Part shown: one piece after another, positions 21,891 through 32,569 of the stretch
Numbering within the stretch: the stretch's first letter is position 1
Layout of the letters: every line of letters begins with the position of its first letter
DNA from: Phascolarctos cinereus
Lineage: Eukaryota > Chordata > Mammalia > Diprotodontia > Phascolarctidae
Assembly: GCF_002099425.1 (NCBI RefSeq)
Contig: NW_018343973.1
Span: forward strand, 1,430,501 to 1,494,500
DNA length: 64,000 nucleotides
Direction: 5' to 3'
Position numbers and translations under genes: made by a program
Notes under the pieces: model-generated
Databases searched by the model: none
What the model was told of the DNA's origin: nothing
What the model saw: only the letters and a program-made list of their open reading frames with translations

Positions 21891-23190
21891 CAATGACAAG
21901 GTCACATGGTATTGGCATCACGCTGGTGTAAGGGTATATGTGTGTGATGGTCTATATAATATGTGCATCCATATGTGTGGCTAGTTATATCTTGCTGGGA
22001 GGCAAGAACAGATATATCTAGAATATTCTCCCCTAACCCTTCTTCAAGGAAAACTTTGACACCTGCCAGGAGGGGAAATAAGAGGTTAAGGCCAGGAGAT
22101 ATTCACTGCTTAGAGAGAGGAGGTACCAGGCTAGAATTAGGTCTATCTGCTCTCTTAAATATTATTAGTCTAAGGGAAGTAATTTTTAGGTTCAAGCTAA
22201 GCTACTGATTGTTATCCCTTAATGGAAAAGCCCCAAGCTATATATCTAAGGCTTCACTTTCTTCCCAACAAATGCCCGTTCCACAATGAACACACATAGA
22301 AAACAACAAATAAATCCATTTATCTAAGTCAATAACAAAACAGAAGTCAGAGAAAGTATACACAGGAGAACACATACCAGACCTTTTGGAGCAAGATAAC
22401 TCAGTTCAACTAAGAGAGAGAGAGAGTACCAGATCTCATCAAAGGGGAAATTCCCAGAAGTCTCTGGTGTAGCAAGCCAGGGATAGAAATATTACAATAG
22501 TCATCAGCCTCTCTGCATATTGGGTTCTTCCCAGAGTCTTTTTCTCCTCATAACCTAAATTGAAGTTGGATTTGCATATCTTACCTCTCAATACTGGAAG
22601 CCAAAAGAGCTGAGATCTCTCTTCTTTCCTCCTCTCACCAAATCCATCCTCACAAAGGCATGGAACATTGAGTAACCAGTCTCCACCAATGAACGTCCCA
22701 TACAATTGGTTCTTTGAGCCAAGCATTATACCAGCTACAGGTGAGAGAGGACCCAAGGCTCTTCGCCAACCAAAAAAACCCCTCAATAGCTTATCCTATT
22801 TCTCTGAACTCAGTTAGGCCAGAAAGAGTTGGCGTTGAAAGACCTCCTCCCGGGTTAGTGTGTCTTTTGAACGTCCCCCCGTTTTTGCTACACAGCCTAT
22901 CAGCAATCCTTCTCTTCACTACGTAATTCATTAGCAGACTGGAACTGGTTGTACTATGTACATGCTGCAAATCAGAGAGTAGTGCTGTTTCATTACAAGT
23001 CATTCTGCCTTTCTGGAAGTAGACTCCCTAGTCTTTCCACACGGGGATTGTCCCCCATTATGCTCATTTTTCAGCAAAAAAAAAAAATTTATTCCCACAC
23101 CTCAAAGTTAAACAATAAGCCCATTTTAGAAGAACTGCTTAAACAAACTCACGCCAATTTTGTCATGGGTTGTCCTGGGCCCAGCCTCAG
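21891..23190. other. Unclassified, possibly an extension of the repeat above
   Basis: Contains a (GA)n run near 22413-22430 and several open frames of 70-115 codons on both strands (22439-22786 and 22949-23290 are the longest). None shows a domain, and the second runs into a SINE. Pyrimidine-rich composition and conserved-looking ends suggest old repeat material, but I cannot name it. Confidence 0.35.
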
Positions 23191-23201
23191 AAATACTGGC
23201 T

Positions 23202-23342
23202 GGAGGCAGCTAGGTGGTGAAGTTGATAGAGCACTAGCCCTGAAGTCAGGAGGACTTGAGTTCAAATCTGGCCTCAGACCAAACACTTGACAGTTACTAG
23301 CCGTGTGACCCTGGGCAAGTCACTTAGCCCCAGTAGCCTAAA
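23202..23342 (+). mobile_element. Marsupial CORE-SINE
   Basis: GGAGGCAGCTAGGTGGTG through CCGTGTGACCCTGGGCAAGT to a short A-rich tail. The 11-bp target duplication AAATACTGGCT lies at 23191-23201 and 23343-23353. Confidence 0.93.
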
Positions 23343-23353
23343 AAATACTGGCT

Positions 23354-24309
23354 TAAGGATGTCAGGAGTGGAATGAGGCAATCAGCAAGTCTTCCTCTGC
23401 AACAATGCTATCATAGTCTTGTAGAAGGGTTGTGACTATATATTCATTCCCTTGTTGGGGACCCCAAAGGTCCTGTCTACCAGCCTGACCCACAAAAGCT
23501 TTTTCTGCGACAGACAGAGCTTACAAAGGAATAGTGTCAAGATTGGCCACAAGAATACAACGGAGCACATGGATGACACATGAGGCTTTTTCATTCAAGG
23601 AGAATGAACAGAGAAAAGATGACTATGGATTTGGAACCAGCTTGCCTTTTCACCCCTTGCTCTAATAAAATATTAATAGCAAATCTTCATTCTTCGGGCA
23701 TGAGCAGGCTCAGGGGCAGGCAGTAAATAAATGTGGCAACAAGAAGCTGTAAGCAAGTCTAGTCAGATGACTTCATTAACATCTAATGTATTTCCCTTCC
23801 CATTTTATCCAAAGGTTCAAATTTGAGCATCAAAATAGTTTCTTTCAACTTCTCTTTTTGAGGCTTGACTTCTAGGCTCTCTAAGCCTAGAAAGATTTGA
23901 AGGCTGAAAGCAGATGCCTATAGTTATGTGACATATCTGTTTTAATTTCTTTGCCTATCATTATGATTAAATAACTGTATACAATTATGCTGTCCTTATA
24001 TGAATAGACTCGATTGAAATGAAGCAAGTGTGGGAAGAGGGGACAGCTTTTCAGTGAGTAGGAACACTGTGAGCCAAGAGTCTGATTGGAGAAATCTGCA
24101 TTCCCTAAACCCTTCCACTAATTAAACTAGTACTGTCACCAGTGAAAGGAGTAGAGCCAGAGAGAGCTTGGATGTAGTTCAAAGTGACCTCTGGTCTTTG
24201 GCAGAGTGCATAATCATTGAGTATGACTATATTTTGTCTATATTACTGCACAAGATCAGGCAACTGACCAGCAGCACCTCCTGGTGGTTAAAGACTCCAA
24301 GAGCATTAG
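23354..24309. other. No recognisable feature
   Basis: No named repeat and no open frame above background. Confidence 0.35.
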
Positions 24310-24415
24310 CAACTGGAAGAAAACTTAGAAGTCGTTTAATCCAATATCCTCATTTTACAGATTATGACAACTAGAAAGATTAGATGACTTACCCAAAATT
24401 ACATAGCAAGTACTC
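24310..24415 (-). mobile_element. MIR-related fragment, antisense
   Basis: AACTGGAAGAAAACTTAGAA, AATCCAATATCCTCATTTTA, then GATGACTTACCCAAAATTAC, an eroded antisense MIR-family pattern. Confidence 0.55.
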
Positions 24416-24919
24416 GCCAAAATCTTACCAAAACCATTGATGTGTGTGATTATAGGTAATAATCAAGCCATACATGGAACCAAAGAATACAAGGAGGAGC
24501 TGGAGGAAGTCCTTCATTCTTTCTTATCTGTCAGAAGACAAATAGGAAGCAATCTTAAAAATATGAAGAGCATGAGGAGAAAGCAAGCCTGTCATGTCTC
24601 ATGCACTGTAACTATTTGGGCACATTTCTGTGTGAAGCAATGGTAGTATGATCAACAACAAGAGAAGTAGGACTGTTAGGCAGGGGCCATGATAATGAGA
24701 GCCATGGTGGCCATTCAGGCAGGCAAGCCGTGAATTTCAATATCTACAATTGTTGCAAATTATAACTTGGAGGTCAGAAAGCCAAGTAATTGGAGGCAAG
24801 ACTGCAGAGCACACAGGACCCTAGGTCAACAACAAATTAGAAGGAAAGAATCCACCGATTCTGAAGACTCAGACTGGCTTCAGAGATCATGAAGAGTATG
24901 GATCCAGACTCTAGGTAGT

Positions 24920-25230
24920 CATTCATCCATTCAACAAGCATTTATCATTAATTACTATCTTCCTTACTATTTATTATTAATTACTATCTTCCAATGCTGT
25001 GCTTAGCAATGGGGACACAGAGACAAAAATGGAATAGTCCCTGCCCTCAAGAAGCTTACATACTATTCAGGGCAACAAAATTACACATATACATGAATTT
25101 AAGATTCATGCAAAGTAAATACAAAGTAATTTCAGGTCACTCTAGTAATTGGGAGAGCCAGGAAAGGCCTCATGCCCTTCCTGAGCTTTGAAGGAGCTCA
25201 AAGAGAAGGAGGTAAGTAGAGAGCACATTC
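24920..25230 (-). mobile_element. L2 LINE 3' end, antisense, with a small duplication
   Basis: TTCAACAAGCATTTATCATT leads the antisense L2, followed by CTGCCCTCAAGAAGCTTACA. Within it ATTAATTACTATCTTCC occurs twice (24953 and 24976 approximately), a short tandem duplication. Confidence 0.8.
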
Positions 25231-26900
25231 TCCATATTGTTGATACCTTTTACAAAGGCTCAGGGATAGGAGATGGAACATTTTATACTAGGAATAGTGA
25301 CAGGGTGTGTGGCTAGAATTAGTAAGACGAGTCAAAGACTCCAGCAAAAGGGTAATAATAAGGTGAGATTCTCCAATATATCCTCTATGCCAAGGCAGGA
25401 TGTGGCCTCAAGAGCATAGGTGGACCTGACAGGTGCTCGTCAAGACAAGGAGCTATGTGTGGCTGGAGAAAAAGAGGGGAAGGTGTGATTTCAGAATGAT
25501 GAAAAACTGATTGAGAGAGTTACAGCTGCAGATAGGCTCTACCATATCCTTAATGTACTTATGCACAAGACAGAAAAGAAAATTCCTGCCCTTTTTAACA
25601 CTGGAAACAACATGGTCCTAGCCAGAACTGTGTCAGAGGAAAGGCAGTTACTAGCAAGGGCAAGGAGCGCGTTATGATCAAGACAAGACATGTCAGAGTC
25701 ACATAATCACAGGCTAAGCTAGGACCAGGGGTCAATGTTTGTGGTGCAGGTGGAGGAAAGGACATGACCAGAAGTTTCCTACTCAGAGAGGGGCTGGCTG
25801 CAAGTGTCAGAGAGGCCATATAAAATTCAGAGATATGTTGTGGACACAGGAGACAGAGCTAAGCTGTCATAAGTGTAAGGCAGTGCTTGGAATAAAAGCA
25901 CAGTCAGCACCAGAATCAAAATCAGAGTCAAAACAGGGACAGCTAAGAGACACGGTCAGGAGTCAGCTTCAGGGTCTGATATGGACATAACACAGAGAGT
26001 CCATATTCCACAGAGTTTCCACAGTTTGTTGCATTTAGCTTTCTTCAGTTATGTGCATATTTTTATTGTTGGCTTGTAGATGCTGGCCCACTTTCCAATT
26101 TCCTCTAAATTAGCTACAGCCAGATAGCTCCTGCTGCTGCCCACATTACTCTCCAGAAACAGCAGATGCCAGGCAGAACCGACTCCAGCATTTCCACAAA
26201 ATTCAACTTGGTTTGAGCATGAAGCTCACTAACATGCCGGCCTACATGCTTTCCAAATGTGGACCAACTTCTTGTATGACTGATGAAAATTTTAGGATGG
26301 GACTAATAATTCAGCATCTCTAATAGCCAATCCAACACACTCGTATGATCCAGAATGGTCTGCATCATAGGAAGAAGGTCTACCTACTCAAGCGAATTTT
26401 TCTTTTTTAAGTCAGCCTGCACCAGAACAGTAGAGGAGATTTTATCCCCTACATAGTAAAAAGTAAGACAAGAACCAAACATCTGAGAGATCATTTCTCA
26501 CTCTGCAACTGTCAGGATGACATCTCTCAAACTTCAATAAATCTTCCCCAAAGATGTGGCTTCAAAAGCTATAGATAGAGCTCTCAGAACTTAAAACTTG
26601 TGAGTTCTCCATGAGTTTAAGTAAAAACTCATTTTTGAAGATTTCATACCAGTCACCCAGCTTCTCTACTGACGAGCTTGGAGGGAGGGAGGATGTGTCA
26701 ACAAATAATATCATTTGAATGCCAGATAAAGAAATTTGCTTTTGCTCCATTGATGTTTGTTATAAATGAATCAATCAGATCAAAGGGCTGGAGAATGATA
26801 CTGTATATTTTATAAAAATACACTTGTGTGGAAGTTTGTGTATCTGAATATGAAGAGAAATATTGTGGGGAGAATTTGGGAAAGGATGGAAAGAGACAAA
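25231..26900. other. No gene or named repeat recognised
   Basis: Ordinary-looking sequence. Several open frames of 60-85 codons appear, with no domain content. The 25700-25990 stretch is rich in CAGAATC/CAGAGTC words, a weak simple-sequence tendency. Confidence 0.35.
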
Positions 26901-26904
26901 ACAT

Positions 26905-27170
26905 AAACAGCTTACATTTATACTGTGCTTTAAAGTCTACAAAGAATTTTTGCATCCATTTTCTCACTTGATCCTCACAATAAAACATGAGGTAGGAAGG
27001 TAGTGCAAATAATATTATCCCCATTTTATAGACAGAGAACTGAGGCTTAGGTAGAGAAAGTTATTTGCCCATAGTCATATAACTAGTAACTGGCAGAGCA
27101 GTATTTAAAATCATGTTTTCTAATTCCAGGTTGAGTGGTCTTTCCACTATACCAGAGTTCCTTTAACACA
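26905..27170 (-). mobile_element. MIR, antisense
   Basis: TTCTCACTTGATCCTCACAA, TATTATCCCCATTTTATAGA, GAACTGAGGCTTAGG, then TCTTTCCACTATACCAG. A nearly full antisense MIR. Confidence 0.85.
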
Positions 27171-27302
27171 AAGATTTTTAGAAAACATAAAATGTAAAAG
27201 CTTAGAACCTAGAACATGGGCTCTCAGTGCTAGAAAAATCTTGAAGCATAAAACAGAATATTAAGACTCACCCCTCTAAGAGACCTTAGAAACCATCTAG
27301 TC

Positions 27303-27751
27303 CAAGAGCTCTTAACCTAATACTACTGTGGTTTGTTTTGTTATTGTTCAGTCATATCCAACTGTTCATGACCCTATTTGGGGTTTTCTTGGCAAAGGTA
27401 CTTGAGTAGTTCACCGTTTTCTTCTCCAGCTCATTTTACAGATGAGGAACTGAGGCAAACAGGGTTAAGTAACTTGCCCAGGGTTAAGTGACAACTAGTA
27501 AGAGTCCGAGGCCAGATTTGAACTCAAGGAGATGAATCTTTTTGACTCCAGGCCCAGAGCTCTATCTATGCACGGCGCCATCTCTCTGTCCATTGTGGTT
27601 TGTTACCTGCATTCATAATTAAAGTGAATGTTAAATTTTAATTAGAAATCAGTGAAAATAAAGATGCAATTCTCCTCTCCTCAAATTCATGGGCCTCATG
27701 AAATATATCCACATATTCAGGGGTCTGTGTACCCCAGGTTAAGAACCCCTG
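27303..27751. mobile_element. hAT-type non-autonomous DNA transposon with exact 8-bp target duplication
   Basis: Termini CAAGAGCTCTTAACCT (left) and AGGTTAAGAACCCCTG (right) are imperfect inverted repeats matching at 13 of 16 positions. The flanks ATCTAGTC at 27295-27302 and ATCTAGTC at 27752-27759 are identical, the 8-bp duplication characteristic of hAT transposition. Without the nested SINE the element is about 180 bp, a MITE-sized family. No coding content. Confidence 0.88.
27338..27593 (-). mobile_element. MAR4-type SINE nested in the hAT element
   Basis: Antisense copy from TTGTTATTGTTCAGTCAT through GGCAAAGGTACTTGAG to the head near CACGGCGCCATCTCTC. The exact 11-bp target duplication TGTGGTTTGTT lies at 27327-27337 and 27594-27604. 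Confidence 0.93.
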
Positions 27752-28134
27752 ATCTAGTCTAATCCTCATTTTATATACAAGGAAGGATCTTGCCTCCTCA
27801 AAGCTTGATTATTACCTCTTTCCAACAATTCTTGTACCTCTTAAGGTCAAGATGGAGAAAGCATTTCATCAATAAAAAAATTTTGAAAACTGCATATAGT
27901 AACATTTGGTACTCTTTGAAATGCCATACTTCCTCTAAAACAAACAAGCAATTAATACATTAATACCATGGAATAGAAGGAATAGGGGTGGGAGGGGGGA
28001 GGAAACTCCAGTTAAGATGGCAGTGTAAAAATTTTTAGAAGGGCCCACCTCTTTCTTGTGTACTTTAACAATGATCTAAGAAAGGCAATAGATTGAATAA
28101 CGACCAAGATATCCAAAGAGAAATATTAAGCACC

Positions 28135-28405
28135 TTCATCCAACCCAGTACTGCATAGCTTCTGTAAGAAGCCTTTCTTGGTATGCAAAGCTGCTAGAGC
28201 CTTCCCCTCTGATATTACCTTCCTTCTACTCTGAATATGTATTTTCTGTAAGACAACATGTAAACAACTAGGTACATAAAATCCCTAGTTATTTACATGT
28301 TTGAATGTGAGTTCCATGACAGCATGGGCTATTTTTATCTTTCTTTGTATATTTTTCACTTAGCACAGTGCCTGGCACTTGGTAAGCACATAATAAATGC
28401 TTGGT
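28135..28405 (+). mobile_element. L2 LINE 3' end
   Basis: TAAGAAGCCTTTCTTGGTAT, then TGTGAGTTCCATGACAGCAT, GCACAGTGCCTGGCACTTGG, and AATAAATGCTTGGTGATGA. Confidence 0.85.
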
Positions 28406-28457
28406 GATGATGAGGAGGAGGAGGAGGAGGAAGAAGAGGAAGAGGAGGAGGAAAAGA
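28405..28457 (+). repeat. (GGA)n purine-rich microsatellite
   Basis: Starts from the GATGATGA tail of the L2 and runs as GAGGAGGAGGAGGAGGAAGA and related triplets, probably expanded from that tail. Confidence 0.93.
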
Positions 28458-28654
28458 CGGTCAAAAGCCACAAGTGGAGCACTGAAAGAGACATCCTGCC
28501 AAGAAAACTAGCGTGATTTCAGGTGAACAGACTGTAAACCACAGTAGAGAAGGCAAGGAGACAGAAACCCTCAGCAGTGCACAGACTGGAGACAGTCAAC
28601 CACAGAGCTTGGACCAAGGACACTGAAGCTTTGCTATGCCAGCATTGACCCTAT

Positions 28655-28975
28655 GCTGCAGCCAAACTGGACTAATTGTTCTTCTCCAAAGGTATTTTTG
28701 CACCTTTGTGACTTTGCTCATTCTGTTCCCTTCACCTGGAATGCCCTCTCCTTCAAGCTCCTGTTGCCAAAATCCTACCTATCTCTCAAAGCCCAGCTTA
28801 AATACCACTTCTATGATCACTCCAGGATGTATCTCTCCTCTTCTAAACCCTATAGGATTTGGCTTGTACCTTTCTTATCACATTTCTCACAAATCCCTCT
28901 GCATTTTAATATTTGAGTCCATGATTCATCCCTCATATTGGACTTTAGAGCAGGGACCACATCCTATTAAAAAGA
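28655..28975 (+). mobile_element. L2 LINE 3' region
   Basis: CTTTGTGACTTTGCTCATTC, CACCTGGAATGCCCTCTCC, then TATCTCTCAAAGCCCAGCTT, and GGACTTTAGAGCAGGGACC. It is the target into which the LINE at 28980 inserted. Confidence 0.85.
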
Positions 28976-28979
28976 CAGG

Positions 28980-30196
28980 TTGGCTGCTTTAAGAGGACCA
29001 AAATGGCATCACTATGTTGGCATCAAGGAACACTGTGTGCAGTTGTGGTTGATCAGACCAACCTGTGCTCAGAAGGCTCTACCACAAGTCAGGCACAAAT
29101 AGTCCATATGAATATTTGAAGTGGAGATGTCTCTAAATTTGTGCATCTCATGTTTCTTTTGCGTTATTGTAATTCAGCTTAGCACATAGAGCACATTTCC
29201 TTCTTTGATGTGGGCACACCATGTTGAACCTGTGCCAGTGTCTCCCATATCTCACAATCAATTCCAAAGTTCTTCATAGAGAAAGAGGCCTTGAGAGTGT
29301 CCTTGTATCACTTCTTCTGACCTCCACGTAAGCTCTTGCCTTGTGAGTTCTCCATAAAATAGTCTTTTAAGCAAATGTACACTTGGCATTGGAATAACAT
29401 GTCCAGCCCAACGGAACTGCACTCTCTACAGTAGAGGTTGAATGGCAGTTCAGTTCGAGAAAAGACTTCAGTGTCCTGTATCTTATCTTTCCAGGTGATC
29501 TTCACAATCTTCCTAAGACAATTCAAATGGAAACAATACAGTTTCCTGGCATAGAACCAATATACTGTCCAGGTTTCACAGGCATACACCAATGAGATCA
29601 GAACAACATCTCTGTAGACTTTCAGTTTGGTAGACAACCTAATACCTCTCCTCTCCCACACTCTTCTTTGGAGCCTCTCAAACACTGAGCTAGCTCTGGC
29701 AATATGAGCATCAACCTCATCATCTATGTGTACATCCCTGGAAGTATACTACCAAAGTAAGTGAACCTATCCAGAACATTCAAAATTTCTCCATTTAGTA
29801 TAACTAATGGTTTCACATGTGGATAGTATGGCACTGGCTGGTGGAGAACCTCTATTTTCTTGGTGTTAGTCATCAGGCCAAAATTAGCACAAGCAGCAGA
29901 GAATCAATCCACATTTTGTTGCATCTCAGCCTCAGAGGCTGCATTGAATGCACAATCATCTGTGAACAAAAAATCAAGCACCAACCTCCCTTTACTTTAG
30001 TCTTGGCCTGCAGCCCTTGAGTTAAATAATTTACCACGAGTACAGCAGCTGACCTTGATGCTGTATTCATTCTCATTGAAGGCATTTGATGACATTGCTG
30101 AACACAACATGGTAAAAAGCATGCAAGCAAGCACACAGCCCTGCTTCACTTTACTGGTGACTGGGAAAGGACATTGGACTTGAGAGTAGGGTTCAT
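28980..30196 (-). mobile_element. 5'-truncated vertebrate LINE (clade unassigned) with exact 19-bp target duplication
   Basis: The 19-bp flanks ATCCTATTAAAAAGACAGG at 28961-28979 and 30197-30215 are identical. The element reads on the minus strand from a reverse transcriptase segment to a 3' end GATGCCATTTTGGTCCTCTT. Its products resemble a widespread animal LINE family whose C-terminal protein carries ETWTVY...ARKL and a terminal C2H2-like finger. RTE, L2 or related clades are possible. The 3' end resembles that of the 540-bp repeats at 30.6 and 42.7 kb. Confidence 0.85.
29240..30180 (-). pseudogene. LINE reverse transcriptase C-terminal relic
   Basis: In order on the minus strand: VKQGCVLACMLFTMLCSAM (about 30160-30100), an FTDDCAFNAASE catalytic box with T for A (about 29965-29935), a TYFGSILS-like segment (about 29760), ACETWTVYWFYARKL (about 29590-29550), and ENSQGKSLRGGQKK (about 29350-29308). 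Several frames are needed, so it is inactive. Motif order is that of a non-LTR reverse transcriptase thumb and C-terminal region. Confidence 0.8.
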
Positions 30197-30215
30197 ATCC
30201 TATTAAAAAGACAGG

Positions 30216-30415
30216 ACAATGGAGGGGAAAGAACACTGGTTTTGGAATCAAAACCTAAGTTCAAGTCCTAATTCTGATACTTACTAGTTGTGTGACCATC
30301 CAATAGGAACTTAAACTCTCTGAGCCTCAGTTCTTGTCATCTGAAAAATAGTGCATTATTTGTCTCACAGAGTTGCTGTGAAAAAAAAGTGCTCTATAAA
30401 CATTAAAGTTTCAAT
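30216..30415 (+). mobile_element. MIR
   Basis: AGAACACTGGTTTTGGAATC, ATACTTACTAGTTGTGTGAC, TCTCTGAGCCTCAG, then AAAGTGCTCTATAAACATTA. A sense MIR with typical CORE and 3' end. Confidence 0.88.
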
Positions 30416-30420
30416 ATAGA

Positions 30421-31240
30421 AGCAGCTGGTGATACAATAGACAGTCTAGAGCACTGGGTCTGGAATCAGGAAGATTTGAGTTCAAACTCAGCCTCAGACA
30501 CTGTCCAACCTTGAGCAAATCATTTAACCTCTGTTTGCCTCAGTTTCCTCAACTGTAAAATGAGAATAATAGCAAGACCTATCTTCCAGAGCTGTTGAAT
30601 CAAACAAGATGATATTTGAGTTGTTGTTTGTCCTTTGTCTTCAAGAGGACCAATGACGTCATGGAGTGATTTCTTAACTCATGCATAAATTGGATTAAAG
30701 CAGGCAGAGTGGCACAGAGTCCTCAGCCTCACTCTCTCTTCCAGAATCATCAAAGTCCAGTGACGAAACAAAAGTCAAGATGACTGGCAATGGCCCAGGG
30801 AGCAGTGGATGACTTTGGGGTCTTCAGTGTCTGACCAAGTGCTAAACACTCCACACAATACCTGCTTTGGCCACCTTCGTGGCCGTTGGAACAAGTTGTT
30901 CTCATGTGCCCATTCAACCAGGAAAGTCTTTACGTGCTTGGGGTATGCACCTCCCCAAATCACCGACAGGTTGAAGGCCTGTTGCTTGCCTTCAACCTGG
31001 TTTAGCCCATCTGTCAAGATGGTTTACCAGGGAGTGATCACTGTACATGCTACAGTTTCTTGGAGCCACAGATGAGAGTTGGGTGAAAGGTGGACACCAA
31101 AGGTGGATGAGCAGCCCTGAAAAGGGTGCCAGTTCTCTTTGAATACCCCATGTACCCTGATGATAGTTGTAAAAAGTTCTTTATGCAATGCCTGCCACCT
31201 AGTAAGTGCTATATAAATGCTTATTCCCTTCCCCTTTCAC
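30421..31240 (+). mobile_element. CORE-SINE/THER-like element split by a 540-bp insertion
   Basis: The 5' part (30421-30618) has GCAGCTGGTGATACAATAG, GAGTTCAAACTCAGCCTCAG and GTTTGCCTCAGTTTCCTCAA. The 3' part resumes at 31159-31235 with ATGCAATGCCTGCCACCTAG and GTGCTATATAAATGCTTATT. Together they make one SINE with a MIR-like 3' end. Confidence 0.8.
30619..31158 (-). mobile_element. 540-bp non-autonomous repeat, copy 1
   Basis: Closely similar over its length to 42690-43225 in opposite orientation. Shared blocks include CAGATGGGCTAAACC, CTCCACAGTGCCTGC-like and GATGATTCTGGAAGA. The flanks GATGATATTTG (30608-30618) and GATGATAGTTG (31159-31169) are an 11-bp duplication with one mismatch, which delimits the insertion. 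Read on the minus strand its 3' end is GACGTCATTGGTCCTCTTGA then an (AAC)n-like tail, resembling the LINE at 28980. A minus-strand open frame of 80 codons (30775-31017) has no recognised domain. Confidence 0.75.
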
Positions 31241-31253
31241 CTTAACAAATATT

Positions 31254-31497
31254 TATTGTTCAGCCATTTCAGTCATGTCCAACTCTTCATGACCCCATTT
31301 AAGGTTTTCTTGACAAAGATACTGGAGTGGTTTGCCATTTTCCTCTCCAGCTCATTTTATAGGCAGAAACTGAGGCAAACAGGGCTAAGTGACTTGCCTA
31401 GGAAAATATGGCTAGTAAGTCTCTGAGGTCACATTTGAGCTCAGGTCTTCCTGACTCCAGGCCTAGCTCCCTATCCACTGAGCCACCCAGCTGCCTT
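31254..31497 (-). mobile_element. MAR4-type SINE, antisense
   Basis: TTATTGTTCAGCCATTTCAG, TCATGTCCAACTCTTCATGA, TGACAAAGATACTGGAGTGG, ending GAGCCACCCAGCTGCC. The RTE-like tail is well kept. Confidence 0.93.
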
Positions 31498-31597
31498 TAT
31501 TAAATATAAATATAAGCTATTCATCTGTGTTCCTACCAACAAACACTAACTACCCCAGTGCCTTGCACAGTGCTTTGTTCAATAAATGGTTGCTAAA

Positions 31598-31957
31598 CAG
31601 TAACAGCCACATTGTGCGATGACTAACTGTTGATAGACTTAGCCCTTCTCAGCAATGCAGGGATCTAAGACATCTCCAAAGGTCTCATGATGGAAAATCC
31701 TATCCACATCCAGAGAAAGAACTATGGAGTTTGAATGTAAATCGAAGCATACTATTTGCTATTTTTTTCTTCTGTTTTGTTTTCTCTTTCTTGTGGTTCC
31801 TCCTATTGGTTCTAATTCTTCCTTACAGCATGACTAATGTGAAAATTGCATGCCATCTTGGGGAGGGAGGCAGGGAAGGAAGGGGAGAAAAATTAAAAAC
31901 TCAAAAGCTTATGGAAGTGATTGTTGAAAACTAAAAATAAATTAATTAGTAATAAAA
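31598..31957 (+). mobile_element. L1 3' end, 360 bp, with exact 17-bp target duplication
   Basis: Starts in the last part of ORF2/3' UTR (ACAGCCACATTGTGCGATGA), runs through CCACATCCAGAGAAAGAACT, and ends A-rich. AATAAATGGTTGCTAAA at 31581-31597 recurs exactly at 31958-31974. It lies in an L2 end. Confidence 0.93.
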
Positions 31958-32569
31958 AATAAATGGTTGCTAAAAAAATGAGCAAATGTCCTTTTCCTCC
32001 TATCCTCTTTCCAACACTAAATCAAACCTCAGGGATGGTATAGCCAGTACCTAATTAAGGTAATGCTGTGGCAGTAGAGGTCCAAGAAGCAGCGCTCACA
32101 GCCTATTTCCTCAGTTACAGTTTTGCCACTTCCAAAGTCTGCACATCTTCTCTTAAGGCACCAGCAACATGGACATGAAGGGCTTCAAAGATGACAGATG
32201 GATTAAAGAACTGTCCTCAGCAGTTACCTCAAGGTGTTAAACCAGCTTAATTTTGAAGCATGTCAGAGCTTGGAATTAAGTTCCACTATTTTCACCAGGC
32301 ACTTCATCTCAGCTATCCCCAGTGAGCACACAAATACAACATCAATCTTGCCCTGCAGCTAGAGGAGACTTCTTGTCTCTCTACATTAGTTACCCTTTTT
32401 ATTTGTCTCACTCAAGCCCCAGAGGTCTCTCCTCACTTCTCAACTGGTCACCTCACTCTCTTCTTCTGTTGCTTCTTCATGCTGATGTCCTACCTGACAT
32501 CTTGCTTCATAGACATATCCTGTGTATCTTTGCCTCTTCTTAAGTCAACTCCCCTCCACAGAGACCAAT

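Noticed and set aside
22439-23003. Opposing open frames of 70-115 codons
   Set aside because: Overlapping on both strands with no domain or splice context. Expected by chance in this length.
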